Positions 24,556 through 33,188 of a stretch of 47,443 nt of DNA are shown here, piece after piece. The stretch is taken from assembly GCF_900119485.1 (NCBI RefSeq), contig NZ_FPJZ01000019.1, forward strand, positions 1 to 47,443. Reading direction: 5' to 3'. The notes below the pieces were generated by a model that did no database searches, was not told the DNA's origin, and saw only the letters and a program-made list of their open reading frames with translations. This DNA comes from Thermoactinomyces sp. DSM 45891 (GTDB lineage Bacteria; Bacillota; Bacilli; Thermoactinomycetales; Thermoactinomycetaceae). The stretch's first letter is position 1; each line of letters opens with the position of its first letter. The position numbers and the translations under genes were made by a program.

Positions 24556-25006
24556 GAGAACCCACCTCATTTTTTCGAATGTATTTGGTCATACGTACGA
24601 TTACGCCATCATCACCATCAATGTCAACATGATCCATCAGACTACGCATTAGGTATAGTCCAAGTCCGCGTTCACGCACTAAACTCATTGATACCTCAAA
24701 TTGAATAGGACCTGTCCGAGATTCAACTTCACTAGCATCAAAACTATGACCTTGGTCTACTACTTCTATTTCTAATCGATTTTCAAAAATGTTACAGGAT
24801 AATCCAATCTCACCGTTTTCACCAGAGTAGGCATGTTCGACAGAGTTGGTGCAAGCCTCCGATACAGCGAGTTTTAGATCTTCAATATCGTCATAAGAAA
24901 AACCCATCCGATTCGCTATTCCTGAAACAGCCAATCGAGCAATTGCCACGTAATCTGGCTTCGCTGGAATCGTCAAGTTTACCAAATCTAACGGCTGCTC
25001 CCTCAT
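24521..25006 (-). CDS. rsbW: Anti-sigma-B factor / serine kinase RsbW
   Basis: 161 aa GHKL ATPase. The N-box is seen in DLKLAVSEACTNSVEHAY (about residues 43-60), the G1 box as EVVDQGHSFD, and G2 as RERGLGLYLMRSLMD. RsbW binds and holds SigB and also phosphorylates RsbV to keep it inactive. It overlaps rsbV by 4 bases (ATGA) and sigB by 35. Confidence 0.95.
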   Translation of the reverse strand: MREQPLDLVNLTIPAKPDYVAIARLAVSGIANRMGFSYDDIEDLKLAVSEACTNSVEHAYSGENGEIGLSCNIFENRLEIEVVDQGHSFDASEVESRTGPIQFEVSMSLVRERGLGLYLMRSLMDHVDIDGDDGVIVRMTKYIRKNEVGSHVESPASYPTR

Positions 25007-25338
25007 GATTTCCCATCCTCCTGGTTATCTGGTCCAAATTCCATAATTTCTTGAAGTCCAGTAATACGAAATAGGCGCGCGAGCCTTGAATTCATCCCAG
25101 AGATGATTAGTTTCCCACCTGTAGATTTTTGCGCCTTATATGCGCCGATTAGTACGCCTAAACCCGTACTGTCAATATAATCGACTCCAGCAAGATCAAG
25201 ATGAATACTACTACCGCCTTGGCATAGAGTCAGTAGTTTTTCACGTAATTGAGGAGCTGTGTATACATCTACCTCTCCTAATACCGTTAAAGCAATTGCA
25301 TGTTCTCGTTCACTATGCTCACGGATTGTTATATTCAA
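25003..25338 (-). CDS. rsbV: Anti-anti-sigma factor RsbV
   Basis: 111 aa STAS-domain protein. I chose the TTG at 25338 because TTTGGAGG lies 8 bases upstream and the product then begins MNITIREHS, aligning with B. subtilis MNINVDVKQ; an ATG at 25359 would contain the ribosome site. Conserved phosphorylation site in DYIDSTGLGVLIGAYKA (Ser in DSTGLG, about residue 57). Dephosphorylated RsbV pulls RsbW off SigB. Lies 30 bases after rsbU. Confidence 0.93.
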   Translation of the reverse strand: MNITIREHSEREHAIALTVLGEVDVYTAPQLREKLLTLCQGGSSIHLDLAGVDYIDSTGLGVLIGAYKAQKSTGGKLIISGMNSRLARLFRITGLQEIMEFGPDNQEDGKS

Positions 25339-25368
25339 TAGACTCAACCTCCAAACCATGCTCTGAAT

Positions 25369-26385
25369 TTACAATTTGTTTTTGCCAACTCGTTTGATGA
25401 CGATAATCGTCTGGTCATCTAACATTTGATAACCTGAAAGCTCATAAATGCGTTTATATACTTTCTCCGCAATCTCTTGGGCAGGCAGGTGAAGATATTT
25501 TCTAGCTAGCTCACAGAAATCAGAGCGCTCAATAAATTCCCCGTCAAAGCGAGTTTCTGTAACTCCGTCAGTTAACAGGATAATGACATCACGTTCAGCC
25601 AAATGTAACTGAAACTCAGGATACTCCACATGTGAAGTAACTCCTAGGACCAGCCCTTGGGTGTCCATATCCTCAAATTGATCTGTATCTGCCCGATAGA
25701 TGAAGCCTGGTTCATGGCCTGCGGTAGCGTATCGGAATGAATGATTTAAGGAATCATATACCCCGTATACCATCGTGATAAACATATTAGGCAAAATATT
25801 TCTTTCTACTACTGTGTTTAGTTCTTGTAAAATCTCAGATGGTTCTGGCTGGTGATGGTCCATATCATCCATTGAGTACTTAATCATCGACATACAAAGT
25901 GCCGCAGGAATTCCTTTACCAATGATATCCGCAATCGCGATCCCCAGTATTCCATCACCATACTGAACAAAGTTATAGTAATCCCCGCTCATTGTTTTAG
26001 ATGCATAACTAGCAACTCCTAGATCAACACCTTTAAGAGGTGGTGGGGACTCAGGTAATAGTGTTCTTTGGAGATGTACAGCTACTTCAATTTCATCTTC
26101 TAATTCTTGGTGACGAGTAGCAATATTCTTATCGACGCGATATTGCACTCCATAACCAACCATCACTTCTAACAACAAGTCGAAAGATGTCTTTACATCT
26201 GAATGCAAGTCTGGGATTAACTTCTTCAACGTCTCTATATAGTGGTTGAGCACCTCATCAGGCGGGATCTTTTGATCCATGATCCACTTATTTAGTTGTT
26301 GAACTCCATAAAGATTTTCTTCTTTAGGGTCATGTAAATACGAAGCAAGGAGCCGTTCAAAATCTGTTTGTAATTTTTCTCTCAT
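25369..26385 (-). CDS. rsbU: PP2C-type phosphatase RsbU
   Basis: 338 aa. Residues 1-85 form the helical N-terminal domain that in B. subtilis receives the switch protein RsbT (YLHDPKEENLYGVQQLNKWI ... LLEVMVGYGVQY). The PPM phosphatase domain follows with metal-binding motifs MSGDYYNF (Asp135) and IAIADIIGKGIPAALCMS, and LTDGVTETR near residue 270. It dephosphorylates RsbV to release SigB. The rsbR-rsbS-rsbT genes normally just upstream are absent, and a terminator separates rsbU from ndoA. Confidence 0.93.
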   Translation of the reverse strand: MREKLQTDFERLLASYLHDPKEENLYGVQQLNKWIMDQKIPPDEVLNHYIETLKKLIPDLHSDVKTSFDLLLEVMVGYGVQYRVDKNIATRHQELEDEIEVAVHLQRTLLPESPPPLKGVDLGVASYASKTMSGDYYNFVQYGDGILGIAIADIIGKGIPAALCMSMIKYSMDDMDHHQPEPSEILQELNTVVERNILPNMFITMVYGVYDSLNHSFRYATAGHEPGFIYRADTDQFEDMDTQGLVLGVTSHVEYPEFQLHLAERDVIILLTDGVTETRFDGEFIERSDFCELARKYLHLPAQEIAEKVYKRIYELSGYQMLDDQTIIVIKRVGKNKL

Positions 26386-26460
26386 AAATTTATCCCCTTG
26401 GATCTGATCTCCTCATCGAAAATGTATCGTTTATAGTATCATACACCAGAAATAGGCATA

Positions 26461-26495
26461 AAAAAAAGAGAACGTGCAAGATCCATGCCGTTCTC
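26461..26495 (-). terminator. Terminator between ndoA and rsbU
   Basis: Minus-strand GAGAACG and CGTTCTC pair around a 14-base loop, followed by TTTTTTT. It implies that the rsbU-sigB genes have their own promoter. Confidence 0.75.
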
Positions 26496-26537
26496 ATGCC
26501 ATCATCCCAAAGGAAAATCAGCCTAATCTATCAGTAA

Positions 26538-26894
26538 TTAGAAATCAATAACTCCTAAACTAATTTGTAGGGCTTCATTTACTCGATACATCATCTCATC
26601 ATCTAAATGAGTAATCTTATCAGTAAGTCGCTGTTTATCAATCGTCCGTATCTGCTCAAGCAAAATAACGGAATCCCGATCAAATCCGTACACCTTTGCA
26701 TCAATTTCTACATGGGTAGGCAGTTTGGCCTTTTGGATTTGTGCAGTAATCGCGGCGACAATCACAGTGGGGCTAAATCGGTTACCGATATCGTTTTGTA
26801 TGACCAAAACAGGACGAACCCCTCCCTGTTCAGATCCGACCACAGGGGAAAGATCAGCAAAGTAGACATCGCCACGTTTTACTATCAAACCCAC
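26538..26894 (-). CDS. ndoA: mRNA interferase EndoA (MazF-type toxin)
   Basis: 118 aa. IVKRGDVYFADLSPVVGSEQGGVRPVLVIQND (residues 4-35) and VIVAAITAQIQKAKLPTHVEI are nearly the Bacillus EndoA sequence; the catalytic Arg and Thr lie in GVRPVL and AAITAQ. The enzyme cuts single-stranded mRNA, at UACAU in B. subtilis. GTG start overlapping the antitoxin stop by one base; an internal TTG two codons later (MIVKRGD) is an alternative. Partner: NdoAI. Confidence 0.95.
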   Translation of the reverse strand: MGLIVKRGDVYFADLSPVVGSEQGGVRPVLVIQNDIGNRFSPTVIVAAITAQIQKAKLPTHVEIDAKVYGFDRDSVILLEQIRTIDKQRLTDKITHLDDEMMYRVNEALQISLGVIDF

Positions 26895-27181
26895 TACACC
26901 CCACTAACTAATCGATCCAAAGTATCCTCAGCTTCTTCTTCTGCTTCAAAGGCTTCATGCGAGATGTTTAAATTAATCCGCGCCATCTCCATGTATCCCC
27001 TTTGCATCATCTCCCGAATAAGTCGCTTTTTCCGCTCTTGAAGATACAACTTCATCGCTTGCCGAATAAACTCACTGCGATTGGAGTTATCTCGTTCAAC
27101 CATTCCATCTACTTCTTGTAGAAGATTTTTGGGTAGGCTGATCATAATTCTCTTGGTACTAGACAACTTGCGCACCCCCAA
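26894..27181 (-). CDS. ndoAI: Antitoxin EndoAI (ribbon-helix-helix)
   Basis: 95 aa from a TTG start. RHH DNA-binding motif TKRIMISLPKNLLQEVDGMVERDNSNRSEFIRQAMKLYL (about residues 9-47), then the C-terminal toxin-binding tail containing RRGYMEMA-like QRGYMEMARINLNISHEAFEAEEEAEDTLDRLVSG, very close to Bacillus EndoAI. It neutralises EndoA and may autoregulate. The start is uncertain by a few codons (a GTG lies two codons in). Confidence 0.92.
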   Translation of the reverse strand: MGVRKLSSTKRIMISLPKNLLQEVDGMVERDNSNRSEFIRQAMKLYLQERKKRLIREMMQRGYMEMARINLNISHEAFEAEEEAEDTLDRLVSGV

Positions 27182-27242
27182 CCAATCATCACCGTTAGCG
27201 ATCTCCCTATCAATACTATCATTATGTTGATTCTATTGCAAA

Positions 27243-27271
27243 ATTATACTTTCTCTAAATACGCATGTAAA
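27243..27271 (-). promoter_or_regulatory. Promoter of ndoAI-ndoA
   Basis: Minus-strand TTTACA (27271-27266), 17-base spacer, perfect TATAAT (27248-27243), about 60 bases upstream of ndoAI. Confidence 0.75.
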
Positions 27272-27401
27272 TCGTATACGAAAGTACTCCCTGACACACA
27301 GAGTAATTTATTCGCTTCATCCAAGAAAATTCCTGCCGCTTATAGAAGGTTTATGCTTAAAAAAGTACCACAAACACCTCTTTTTTAAAACATACTGGTA
27401 A

Positions 27402-28592
27402 TTATTGCATAAGGCCGTTCACTACCTCAATCACTTTTCCATGGTACGTATAGATCCGCGGGATTCTCTTCTGGAGCATGCAAGTCACTTCATAGTTGAT
27501 TGTACCTAACCATTTCGCTACTTCATCCACAAGGATTTCACCCGCACCCTGTGCCCCGTATACCACAGCTTCATCCCCAACTTGTACTGGCATTGCCTCA
27601 TCGACACGTACGACCAACTGGTCCATACAAACGGTTCCCACTACGGGTACACGAACTCCATTTAACAATACAAATCCTTTGTTCGAAAGAGAACGTGAGT
27701 AGCCATCTGCATAACCAATCGGCAATGTAGCTAGCCACTCATCTCCTTGTGTTGTATAGGTTTTTCCATAGCTGACACCATGATTGGCTGGAACTTTCTT
27801 TAGATGGGCTACTTTGGTGACAAGGCGTAGAGCAGGGATTAACTCTAACTCAGAATGACTTACTTCGTCAGATGGATACATTCCATATAATCCTACGCCC
27901 ACACGAACCATTTGATGATGCTGAGTTTTTTCTACCATCGTTGCTGCACTGTTAGAAGAATGATAGATCGGAATCTCAAAACCAGCTTCTTTCACAGCTT
28001 CTCTAATTTGCTCAAAGCCTTTAATCTGCTTTTCGAAGTAGCTACGTTCTTCCTCGTCGGCTGTTGAAAAATGTGTATAGAGTCCTTCCATATAAATAGC
28101 TGAATACTGCGCCGCTTGATGAAGAAAGGGAATAACCTCCGATGGCTGAATCCCTAATCTACCCATCCCTGTATCTATCTTAATATGAATCGTTGCTTTT
28201 TTGTTCTGTCTCTTTGCTTCTTCTTGTACTTGTTCGAGAAGATAACTCGAGTAGATCGTAATGGCTAAATCATGTTGAACGGCAGCTTGGATAGCATGAG
28301 GTGGCGTATACCCCAAAACCAAAATGGGTATCGTAATTCCAGCCTTCCGCAACTGGATTCCTTCATCTACAAAAGCAACCCCGAGTCGGTCCACACCTGC
28401 CTCCGCTGCTGCTTTCGCAATCGGCACCATTCCATGACCGTATGCATTCGCTTTTACTGTTACTAATAGATTTACCTGATCCCCAATCCAGCGCCGATAC
28501 TCTCGAATATTATGATGTATCGCATCTAGATTAACTTCAATATAAGTGTCACGATAAAAAGGCTGTATTGATTTAGTTTGTATGTTGTTCAT
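27402..28592 (-). CDS. alr: Alanine racemase
   Basis: 396 aa. PLP-dependent fold III racemase supplying D-alanine for peptidoglycan and, in sporeformers, germination control. PLP lysine in LLVTVKANAYGHG (about residue 48), the VRVGVGLYGMYPSDE motif, and the second catalytic base Tyr in IGYADGYSRSLSNKG (about 291-305). Ends in a normal C-terminal beta domain. Same place as in B. subtilis, between ydcC and ndoAI. Confidence 0.96.
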   Translation of the reverse strand: MNNIQTKSIQPFYRDTYIEVNLDAIHHNIREYRRWIGDQVNLLVTVKANAYGHGMVPIAKAAAEAGVDRLGVAFVDEGIQLRKAGITIPILVLGYTPPHAIQAAVQHDLAITIYSSYLLEQVQEEAKRQNKKATIHIKIDTGMGRLGIQPSEVIPFLHQAAQYSAIYMEGLYTHFSTADEEERSYFEKQIKGFEQIREAVKEAGFEIPIYHSSNSAATMVEKTQHHQMVRVGVGLYGMYPSDEVSHSELELIPALRLVTKVAHLKKVPANHGVSYGKTYTTQGDEWLATLPIGYADGYSRSLSNKGFVLLNGVRVPVVGTVCMDQLVVRVDEAMPVQVGDEAVVYGAQGAGEILVDEVAKWLGTINYEVTCMLQKRIPRIYTYHGKVIEVVNGLMQ

Positions 28593-28626
28593 GAAGTTTC
28601 ACTTCCAAGTGATTTGTTATGTTGCC

Positions 28627-28655
28627 ATTATACCAAATCACACGAAAGCTGTCCG
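28627..28655 (-). promoter_or_regulatory. Promoter of alr
   Basis: Minus-strand CGGACA (28655-28650), 17-base spacer, perfect TATAAT (28632-28627), 35 bases before alr. Confidence 0.55.
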
Positions 28656-28674
28656 ATCACTCATATGGGAGAAA

Positions 28675-29688
28675 TTATTTCTGACTCTGCCCGGTGAGAG
28701 AGGTAGCTATTTGGATCATTTCTGGCGTATCCATACTTGATACCATCTCATATTCGACTTGCTTCTCAGAATCTACCCAGACAAGGCTTTTTTGATTTGA
28801 GAATTCCAGTAGCATACCTAAAAACCCCTGCACTTGTACAGGCTTTCCATAAGATGCTTTCTCAAGTTGGTCTGGCATGGCTTTTCGTTGCGAGAGCGTA
28901 AAAGGCTTTGATCCATGGAACCGTTGCACCACTATAGACCCATTTGCACCTTGAATGGTTTGCTCATCTGTTAATTTCGTTCCTTGCGGAATCGTTCCCG
29001 GTGTGATGGCACTCAATTCAGAATGTATACGACCCAAAGTCTCCTTCGATGGTACAGGCGCATGAGTTAAGTTCCTCTCCGAATCAAAAACACCTTTATC
29101 AAACTTTGTATCGTATTCAAATCGATCGAACACCATCTTTACAATAGGCTGATCTTTATCATCATAAACCTCTACTTTTTCTGGTTTATAATCCGAAGTA
29201 AGCCAAATCTTCTGTTTCACCCACGTTTTGTTCATATACTTGGTTGTGGCCACTTCGAATTGATATCCCTTCTTATCAGTCTCCACCTTCCTCGACTGAT
29301 CCTCCACTATACTAGATAAGATGGTTTGATAAAGATATACCTGTCCACTTGTAGTAGGCCAATCACTTTGAAAGCGATAACTCTTCTTTAAATGAGGTGT
29401 TAAGACGTATACACCTTTTTCGTTTTTGAGCAAGACCTGTGTAACATCGCTTGTCTCATTTTTTAATTGAACTCGGTAGAGATTAGGCCGTTTGTACCAA
29501 ACCTCCACATCCACATCTTGACTCTTTTTCCCCGCTTGTAGAGTTAATTTCCCGTGACCCGTATAGGAATCAATCTCTTCAGGCTGCTTACGAAGATCCG
29601 AGACGACATCCTCAGTAGACTTTTCACAAGCCGACAAAAAAATGGACAGAATTAGAACGAACACGAGAAACCATGATTTTTGACGCAT
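28675..29688 (-). CDS. ydcC: LolA-like / YdcC family lipoprotein
   Basis: 337 aa. N-terminal lipoprotein signal with lipobox LSAC (Cys at about residue 20), so it should be anchored on the outer face of the membrane. The first ~200 residues have the LolA-type beta-rich pattern (TGHGKLTLQAGKKSQDVDVEVWYKRPNLYRVQL), followed by a DUF4367-like C-terminal part (GSIVVQRFHGSKPFTLSQR ... GFLGMLLEFSNQKSLVWVD). Corresponds to B. subtilis YdcC, expressed in sporulation, of unknown function. A 14-bp palindrome ATTTCCCGGGAAAT (29707-29720) lies in front of the gene. Confidence 0.85.
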   Translation of the reverse strand: MRQKSWFLVFVLILSIFLSACEKSTEDVVSDLRKQPEEIDSYTGHGKLTLQAGKKSQDVDVEVWYKRPNLYRVQLKNETSDVTQVLLKNEKGVYVLTPHLKKSYRFQSDWPTTSGQVYLYQTILSSIVEDQSRKVETDKKGYQFEVATTKYMNKTWVKQKIWLTSDYKPEKVEVYDDKDQPIVKMVFDRFEYDTKFDKGVFDSERNLTHAPVPSKETLGRIHSELSAITPGTIPQGTKLTDEQTIQGANGSIVVQRFHGSKPFTLSQRKAMPDQLEKASYGKPVQVQGFLGMLLEFSNQKSLVWVDSEKQVEYEMVSSMDTPEMIQIATSLTGQSQK

Positions 29689-29845
29689 ATCCCATTCCCC
29701 CCTCCGATTTCCCGGGAAATATGTCGGTTAGTCTGGTACTATTTCCTGACAGAATCCGCAAGCTCTGCAAAGGCATATATAGCCTGTCATCTTTGTCCTA
29801 ACCGCACTATCATTATATGAGCCACTCTACATGGTTATTCATCGT

Positions 29846-30220
29846 TCAATCCACTTCAATGACGGCCGTTGCCACTGCGTAGTGCTTACTATGAGAAATA
29901 GAAAGGTGAATACTAACACTTTGGTCCCCAAAAAAAGATTTTATTACTTGTTCGGTTAGCTGTACCTTAGGAGCACCCCGTTTATCCTTTACGATCGAGA
30001 TGTCATGAAAGCTTAGTCGTGATCCAATCCCCGTTCCTAACGCTTTCGAGATCGCTTCCTTCGCTGCAAAGCGACCTGCTAAGTATTCAATCGTTCGCTT
30101 TGAAACGGAGGCCAGGTGACTTTGTTCTTCTTCATTTAAGATGCGATTCGTAAAACGCTCTAGATTAATCAAGGCAATTCTTTCAATCTCTACAATGTCT
30201 GTTCCGATTCCAAAAACCAT
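29846..30220 (-). CDS. acpS: Holo-[acyl-carrier-protein] synthase AcpS
   Basis: 124 aa from ATG at 30220 (GGGGAG upstream; frame open to 30271). Transfers 4'-phosphopantetheine from CoA to acyl carrier protein. FGIGTDIVEIERIA (Asp at the Mg site, residues 2-15) and LAGRFAAKEAISKALGTGIG with the Glu of the WxxKEA-type motif (about 48-67), and ISHSKHYAVATAVIE at the C-terminus. Confidence 0.96.
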   Translation of the reverse strand: MVFGIGTDIVEIERIALINLERFTNRILNEEEQSHLASVSKRTIEYLAGRFAAKEAISKALGTGIGSRLSFHDISIVKDKRGAPKVQLTEQVIKSFFGDQSVSIHLSISHSKHYAVATAVIEVD

Positions 30221-30634
30221 ATTGATCTCCCCTTTTTGGCTATTATCTACTAGGTTGCATGTGTTTATCAATGTTGCTATACAGGTTCAATCATATGGCC
30301 TATGTCAAAGAAAAACACGAACTTACATTCCTTTTTTGACTGAAAATAAGATAATCGCTTATTTTCTCGATTTAAGTATTGCATTTATTCGAAAATCGTA
30401 GTACATTCTTCTCGTTCGATTTTTTTGTCCATTTTACCTTTTACTTTCTTAATAATCCCAACCATACGGTCTATGTTTTTCCAGTTTTCGAAGGCCTAAC
30501 TAGTGTTTCAGCGTCACTGGTACGCTTTGAAAACATTCCAGAGTCGGAGAGGATATTTAATCCCCTCTGACTCTTTGTATATGTAAAGATAATCACCATT
30601 TTTAGAGAAAGATTAAACAAGATATTACGTTCTC
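30221..30634. other. Intergenic region with two hairpins
   Basis: About 410 bases between divergent acpS and the phosphatase. It holds a dyad GAAAATAAG / CTTATTTTC (30342-30366) and, at 30540-30574, a ~14-bp hairpin with one mismatch (outer arms AGAGTC / GACTCT), followed by TTTGTAT. The second looks like a plus-strand terminator although no gene precedes it on that strand, so a small transcript may end there. No convincing protein gene. Confidence 0.45.
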
Positions 30635-30673
30635 TTCACATATTTCTTTACTATCGTCAACAGTATTTTTTTA
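30635..30673 (+). promoter_or_regulatory. Candidate Pho box of the alkaline phosphatase gene
   Basis: TTCACA (30635), CTTTAC (30646), TCAACA (30657) and a weak TTTTTA (30668) are spaced exactly 11 bases, the periodicity of PhoP-binding TTAACA-like repeats in Bacillus. It lies 40-75 bases before the start codon. Confidence 0.45.
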
Positions 30674-30710
30674 CGATATTTAGGAAGTTCATTAATGAGG
30701 AGGATCTCAC

Positions 30711-32060
30711 TTGAAAACAATAAAAGGTTTCGCCATTGCTTCCGTTCTAGCAATCGCAACAACAACCTATGTCGGATTAACCCCTCGTGCTGAGGCAAAG
30801 AAACAAGAAGAGATTCGAAATGTAATCGTTTTAATCGGGGATGGTATGGGACCTTCCTATATGACCGCCTATCGTTATTTCAAAGATGATCCTAAAACAA
30901 AGGCGAAAGAGTCAACTGCATTTGACCCATACTTGGTCGGAATGCAAACCACTTATCCAGAAGATGATCATGAAAATATTACCGATTCTGCATCCGCTGC
31001 GACTGCCATGTCAGCGGGAGTGAAGACATACAACAATGCAGTAGCCGTAGATAACGATCATTCGGAAGTGAAAACGGTATTAGAAGAAGCAAAAGCGAAA
31101 GGAAAATCGACTGGGCTCGTAGCCACTTCAGAGATTACACACGCAACGCCGGCTGCGTTTGGGGCTCATGATATCAGTCGTAAAAATATGGATGCGATCG
31201 CAGATGATTACTACAACGAGCTTATTCAAGGAAAACATAAAGTAGATGTATTGCTAGGCGGAGGCCTTACAAACTTTGTACGTAAAGATCAAAACCTAGT
31301 AGAAAAGTTTAAAAAAGATGGATACGGATATGTCACCAACCGAGACGAACTGAAGAGAAATCAAAGTAAACAAGTACTTGGCTTATTTGCTTCCGGAGGA
31401 ATGGATAAAATGATTGACCGAAACGCGAATACTCCATCCCTCCAAGAGATGACAAAGTCTGCTATTGATCGTCTCAATCAAAACAAAAAGGGCTTTTTCC
31501 TTATGGTAGAAGGGAGTCAAATTGACTGGGCCGGCCATGATAACGATATCGTAGGTGCGATGAGTGAAATGCAAGATTTCGAAAAAGCATTTCAAACAGC
31601 GATTGATTTTGCAAAAGCAGACAAGCACACCTTAGTCGTTACAACAGCAGACCATTCTACTGGTGGACTTTCTGTAGGAGCTAACGGTGAATATAACTTC
31701 CATCCTGAAGCCCTCCGTGCAGCAAAGAAAACACCTGACTATATGGCTGCCCAAATCGCATCGGGTAAGTCGGTAGAAAAAATACTGGACACTTATATCG
31801 ACCTTGATCTAACATCCTCTGAAATCCAATCTGTCAAAAAGGCTTCTATAAATAAAAAAGGAGAGGATATCGATGAGGCTATTGAAAAAATCTTTAATAC
31901 TCGCTCCTACACAGGTTGGACAACAGATGGACATACTGGAGAAGAAGTTCCCGTATACGCTTTCGGACCTGGAAAGGAACGGTTTGAGGGTTTAATCGAT
32001 AATACAAAGCTGGCAGATGAGATTTTTTTCATTCTAGGTGGCCAAAAAGGGAAGAAATAA
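30711..32060 (+). CDS. phoA: Secreted alkaline phosphatase (PhoA/PhoB type)
   Basis: 449 aa, close to B. subtilis PhoA/PhoB over its whole length. TTG start behind GAGGAGG. Signal peptide MKTIKGFAIASVLAIATTTYVG... cleaved after an AEA-like site (about residue 28). Active-site serine in ENITDSASAATAMSAGVKTYNNA (Ser of DSA), metal ligands in VLIGDGMG, HATPAAFGAHD, EGSQIDWAGHDND and TADHSTGG, and the final His in DGHTGEEVP. Two Zn and one Mg hydrolyse phosphomonoesters outside the cell. A Pho-box-like array upstream suggests induction by phosphate starvation. Confidence 0.95.
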   Translation: MKTIKGFAIASVLAIATTTYVGLTPRAEAKKQEEIRNVIVLIGDGMGPSYMTAYRYFKDDPKTKAKESTAFDPYLVGMQTTYPEDDHENITDSASAATAMSAGVKTYNNAVAVDNDHSEVKTVLEEAKAKGKSTGLVATSEITHATPAAFGAHDISRKNMDAIADDYYNELIQGKHKVDVLLGGGLTNFVRKDQNLVEKFKKDGYGYVTNRDELKRNQSKQVLGLFASGGMDKMIDRNANTPSLQEMTKSAIDRLNQNKKGFFLMVEGSQIDWAGHDNDIVGAMSEMQDFEKAFQTAIDFAKADKHTLVVTTADHSTGGLSVGANGEYNFHPEALRAAKKTPDYMAAQIASGKSVEKILDTYIDLDLTSSEIQSVKKASINKKGEDIDEAIEKIFNTRSYTGWTTDGHTGEEVPVYAFGPGKERFEGLIDNTKLADEIFFILGGQKGKK

Positions 32061-32072
32061 TATAAGAAAACG

Positions 32073-32113
32073 AAAACAATCCCCGTCATAATGCTGATAG
32101 GGATTGTTTTCTT
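32073..32113. terminator. Bidirectional terminator, phosphatase / potD
   Basis: AAAACAATCCC (32073-32083) pairs with GGGATTGTTTT (32100-32110) between converging genes. Confidence 0.82.
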
Positions 32114-32114
32114 A

Positions 32115-33188
32115 CTACTTTCGATGCATCTTAAACTCTAGGAACAACTCATTATAGTGGGATAACATCTTTTTCCCAAGATTTTTGTACACCTCTAGCT
32201 TCTTCGTCAATTCTGGCGGAGGATAAAAGCGCACATCCTGTGAAATCTCTTCAGGAAGGAGCTTTAAAGCTTCTGCATTCGGGGTCGAATAACCGACATA
32301 TTCGGCATTCTTCGCCGCATTTTCTGGATCGAGCATAAAATTAATAAACTTGTGAGCACCCTCTACATTTTTAGCTGTTTTGGGAATCACCATATTATCA
32401 AACCAGAGATTAGAGCCTTCTTCCGGTACCACATAGTCAAGATTCTCATTCTCCCCCATGATCTCCGAAGCATCTCCTGACCAAACAACCCCAAGTGACG
32501 CTTCTTCATTCACAAGCAGCATCTTAATCTCATCCCCCACAATAGCTTTAATGTTAGGAGTAAGTCGATCTAACTTCGCCTTCGCTTCTTGAAGATGTGT
32601 TTCATCTGTATCATTTAATGAATGGTGAAGGCTGTTTAACGAAAAGCCCATCACTTCCCTTGCCCCGTCAGCGAGTAGAATTTGATTCTTAAAATCTGGA
32701 TTCCATAGGTCATTCCAACTCTTAATTTCTCTTCCTTTTAACTTCTCCTTATTATAGACAATACCAACCGTTCCCCAGAAGTAAGGAATCGAGTATTGAT
32801 TTTGAGGGTCAAATGGAAGATTCATAAAACGTGATTCGATATGCTTCAAATTAGGGATTTTTTTATGATCTATCGGCAACAACAACTTTTCATCTTTCAT
32901 CTTAGACATCGCGTACTCAGAGGGTACCGCTACATCAAATGTAGTACCACCTTGCTCGATCTTTGTCATCATCGCTTCGTTTGAGTCAAATGTTTGATAG
33001 ATCACTTTCAATCCTGTTTCTTCTTCAAACTTTTCAAGAAGCTCTTCGTCAATATAATCGCCCCAGTTGTAAACCGTTAGCGTATTCTTCCCACCATAAC
33101 CCTCTGCTTGATTGAGATAGTAGGTTACATACATAAGACCGAAAGATATCAAGAAAATGACAGAAAAAGCCCGTGTTAATCTCTTCAC
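32115..33188 (-). CDS. potD: Spermidine/putrescine ABC transporter substrate-binding protein
   Basis: 357 aa. Export signal or membrane anchor at residues 6-24 without a clear lipobox Cys. Family motifs: LTVYNWGDYIDEELLEKFEEETGLKV (about 36-61), the polyamine-site region DVAVPSEYAMSKM, YFWGTVGIVYNKEKL and LWFDNMVIPKTAKN. Captures polyamines for PotABC. Start overlaps the potC end by 4 bases. Confidence 0.93.
   Translation of the reverse strand: MKRLTRAFSVIFLISFGLMYVTYYLNQAEGYGGKNTLTVYNWGDYIDEELLEKFEEETGLKVIYQTFDSNEAMMTKIEQGGTTFDVAVPSEYAMSKMKDEKLLLPIDHKKIPNLKHIESRFMNLPFDPQNQYSIPYFWGTVGIVYNKEKLKGREIKSWNDLWNPDFKNQILLADGAREVMGFSLNSLHHSLNDTDETHLQEAKAKLDRLTPNIKAIVGDEIKMLLVNEEASLGVVWSGDASEIMGENENLDYVVPEEGSNLWFDNMVIPKTAKNVEGAHKFINFMLDPENAAKNAEYVGYSTPNAEALKLLPEEISQDVRFYPPPELTKKLEVYKNLGKKMLSHYNELFLEFKMHRK

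Noticed and set aside
27355..27395. Possible alr terminator
   Set aside because: The A- and T-rich arms pair poorly; no stable GC stem.
29707..29720. 14-bp palindrome ATTTCCCGGGAAAT before ydcC
   Set aside because: Striking but single, with no known regulator to assign; noted in the ydcC entry rather than called as an operator.
30379..30570. 63-codon plus-strand ORF before the phosphatase
   Set aside because: No ribosome site, biased Phe/Ser composition, and its end runs through a terminator-like hairpin.
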